Shown here piece after piece: positions 63,721 through 64,000 of a stretch of 64,000 nucleotides of DNA; the first letter of the stretch is position 1; each line of letters starts with the position of its first letter. Under the pieces are notes generated by a model. It saw only the letters and a list, made by a program, of their open reading frames with translations. It was not told where the DNA came from and searched no databases. A program made the translations under genes and the position numbers. The stretch lies in the NCBI RefSeq assembly GCF_009932725.1, contig NZ_BLJU01000005.1, positions 434,001 through 498,000 of the forward strand. Direction: 5' to 3'. Source of the DNA: Pseudomonas yangonensis. Lineage in GTDB: Bacteria; Pseudomonadota; Gammaproteobacteria; Pseudomonadales; Pseudomonadaceae.

Positions 63721-64000
63721 GTGGCCCGAGCCAAGAAACCCCTGCCCAGCCTCGAATGGCTGGAGCCGCGGGTCAAACTCAGCCGAGCGCTGAGCCTGTT
63801 CAGTTTCATCGCCCTGCTGACCTTGCTGCTGGTATGGAACCTCGCCTTCGCCGACCTGCATGGTGCCCGCGTCGGCGTGGTGCTGGCGATCCAGCTGCTG
63901 CCACTGGCCCTGCTCGCGCCCGGCATACTCATGGGCAACGCCCGCGCTCACGCCTGGGCCTGCTTCGTGGTCAATCTCTACTTCATCCAGGGCGTACTCG
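63721..64000 (+). CDS. DUF2069 membrane protein, N-terminal part
   Basis: Starts with GTG 2 bases after wrbA and runs off the window after 93 codons. Three hydrophobic helices are visible (LFSFIALLTLLLVW, VVLAIQLLPLALLAPG, FVVNLYFIQGVL), as in DUF2069 proteins, which follow wrbA in pseudomonads. Function unknown. Confidence 0.85.
   Translation, partial: MARAKKPLPSLEWLEPRVKLSRALSLFSFIALLTLLLVWNLAFADLHGARVGVVLAIQLLPLALLAPGILMGNARAHAWACFVVNLYFIQGVL

Overview
The window is a GC-rich, gene-dense stretch of Pseudomonas chromosome. OprH directly upstream of PhoP and PhoQ, the MarR/asnO/ngg/M42 osmolyte block followed by a hybrid kinase, and the order nadK, phosphoesterase, glpG, yeaC, DUF2797, pepN are all arrangements I know from Pseudomonas (several match P. 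aeruginosa from memory). The REP families and extra genes suggest the P. mendocina/pseudoalcaligenes/oleovorans side of the genus; that is inference. I see no prophage, insertion sequence, CRISPR array, rRNA or integrase. Most genes are ordinary core genes; the novelty is mainly in control regions and a few accessory clusters.

Layout. 1-3670: end of a Bat (aerotolerance-type) operon: partial VWA protein, VWA-TPR fusion, BatD. 3995-11103 (minus): a four-gene envelope cluster, DUF1302 outer-membrane protein, DUF1329 LolB-like protein, YCF48 propeller and MMPL/RND transporter, with a near-consensus sigma-54 promoter in front. 11556-18125 (minus): nadK-phosphoesterase-glpG-yeaC-DUF2797-pepN. 18222-22676: DUF1853 protein, a double cNMP-binding/rhodanese fusion, an ACC-deaminase-like PLP enzyme and a coiled-coil protein. 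23238-24191: an orphan TAXI solute-binding protein with a second possible sigma-54 promoter. 24200-29087: NTF2-like protein, fadH, divergent nitrilase-like protein plus AraC regulator with a 21-bp tandem operator between, and a 30-residue acidic ORF.

29212-29581 (minus): tRNA-Val and two tRNA-Asp genes with their promoter and terminator. 29670-38193: the N-acetylglutaminylglutamine amide (NAGGN) osmoprotectant system (marR, asnO, ngg, M42 peptidase) followed by a 7TM hybrid sensor kinase. 38258-41723: yheU, a Tag-like DNA glycosylase, DAHP synthase with what looks like a double leader-peptide attenuator, and ttcA. 41825-44972: DnaJ-domain protein, two Yip1 paralogues, sprT, an LprI-like protein. 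45028-50018: a CaiB-type CoA transferase and acyl-CoA dehydrogenase with a divergent AraC regulator, then a soluble PAS-PAS chemoreceptor.

50190-52921 (minus): oprH-phoP-phoQ with four 11-bp-phased repeats in front. 53034-54206: MFS exporter. 54440-58499: napEDABC periplasmic nitrate reductase behind an ANR/FNR-type box, without napF. 58554-64000: thioredoxin-like lipoprotein, PilZ-type protein, two small conserved proteins, YihY, ArsC-like protein, WrbA and the start of a DUF2069 protein.

How it fits together: several systems concern the envelope and stress, namely Mg2+/cationic stress (PhoPQ-OprH), osmotic stress (NAGGN), oxygen limitation (Nap) and trafficking of a hydrophobic substrate (DUF1302 cluster, inferred). 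The best candidates for undescribed biology are the sigma-54-linked DUF1302/DUF1329/YCF48/MMPL cluster and the tandem aromatic leader peptides before DAHP synthase.
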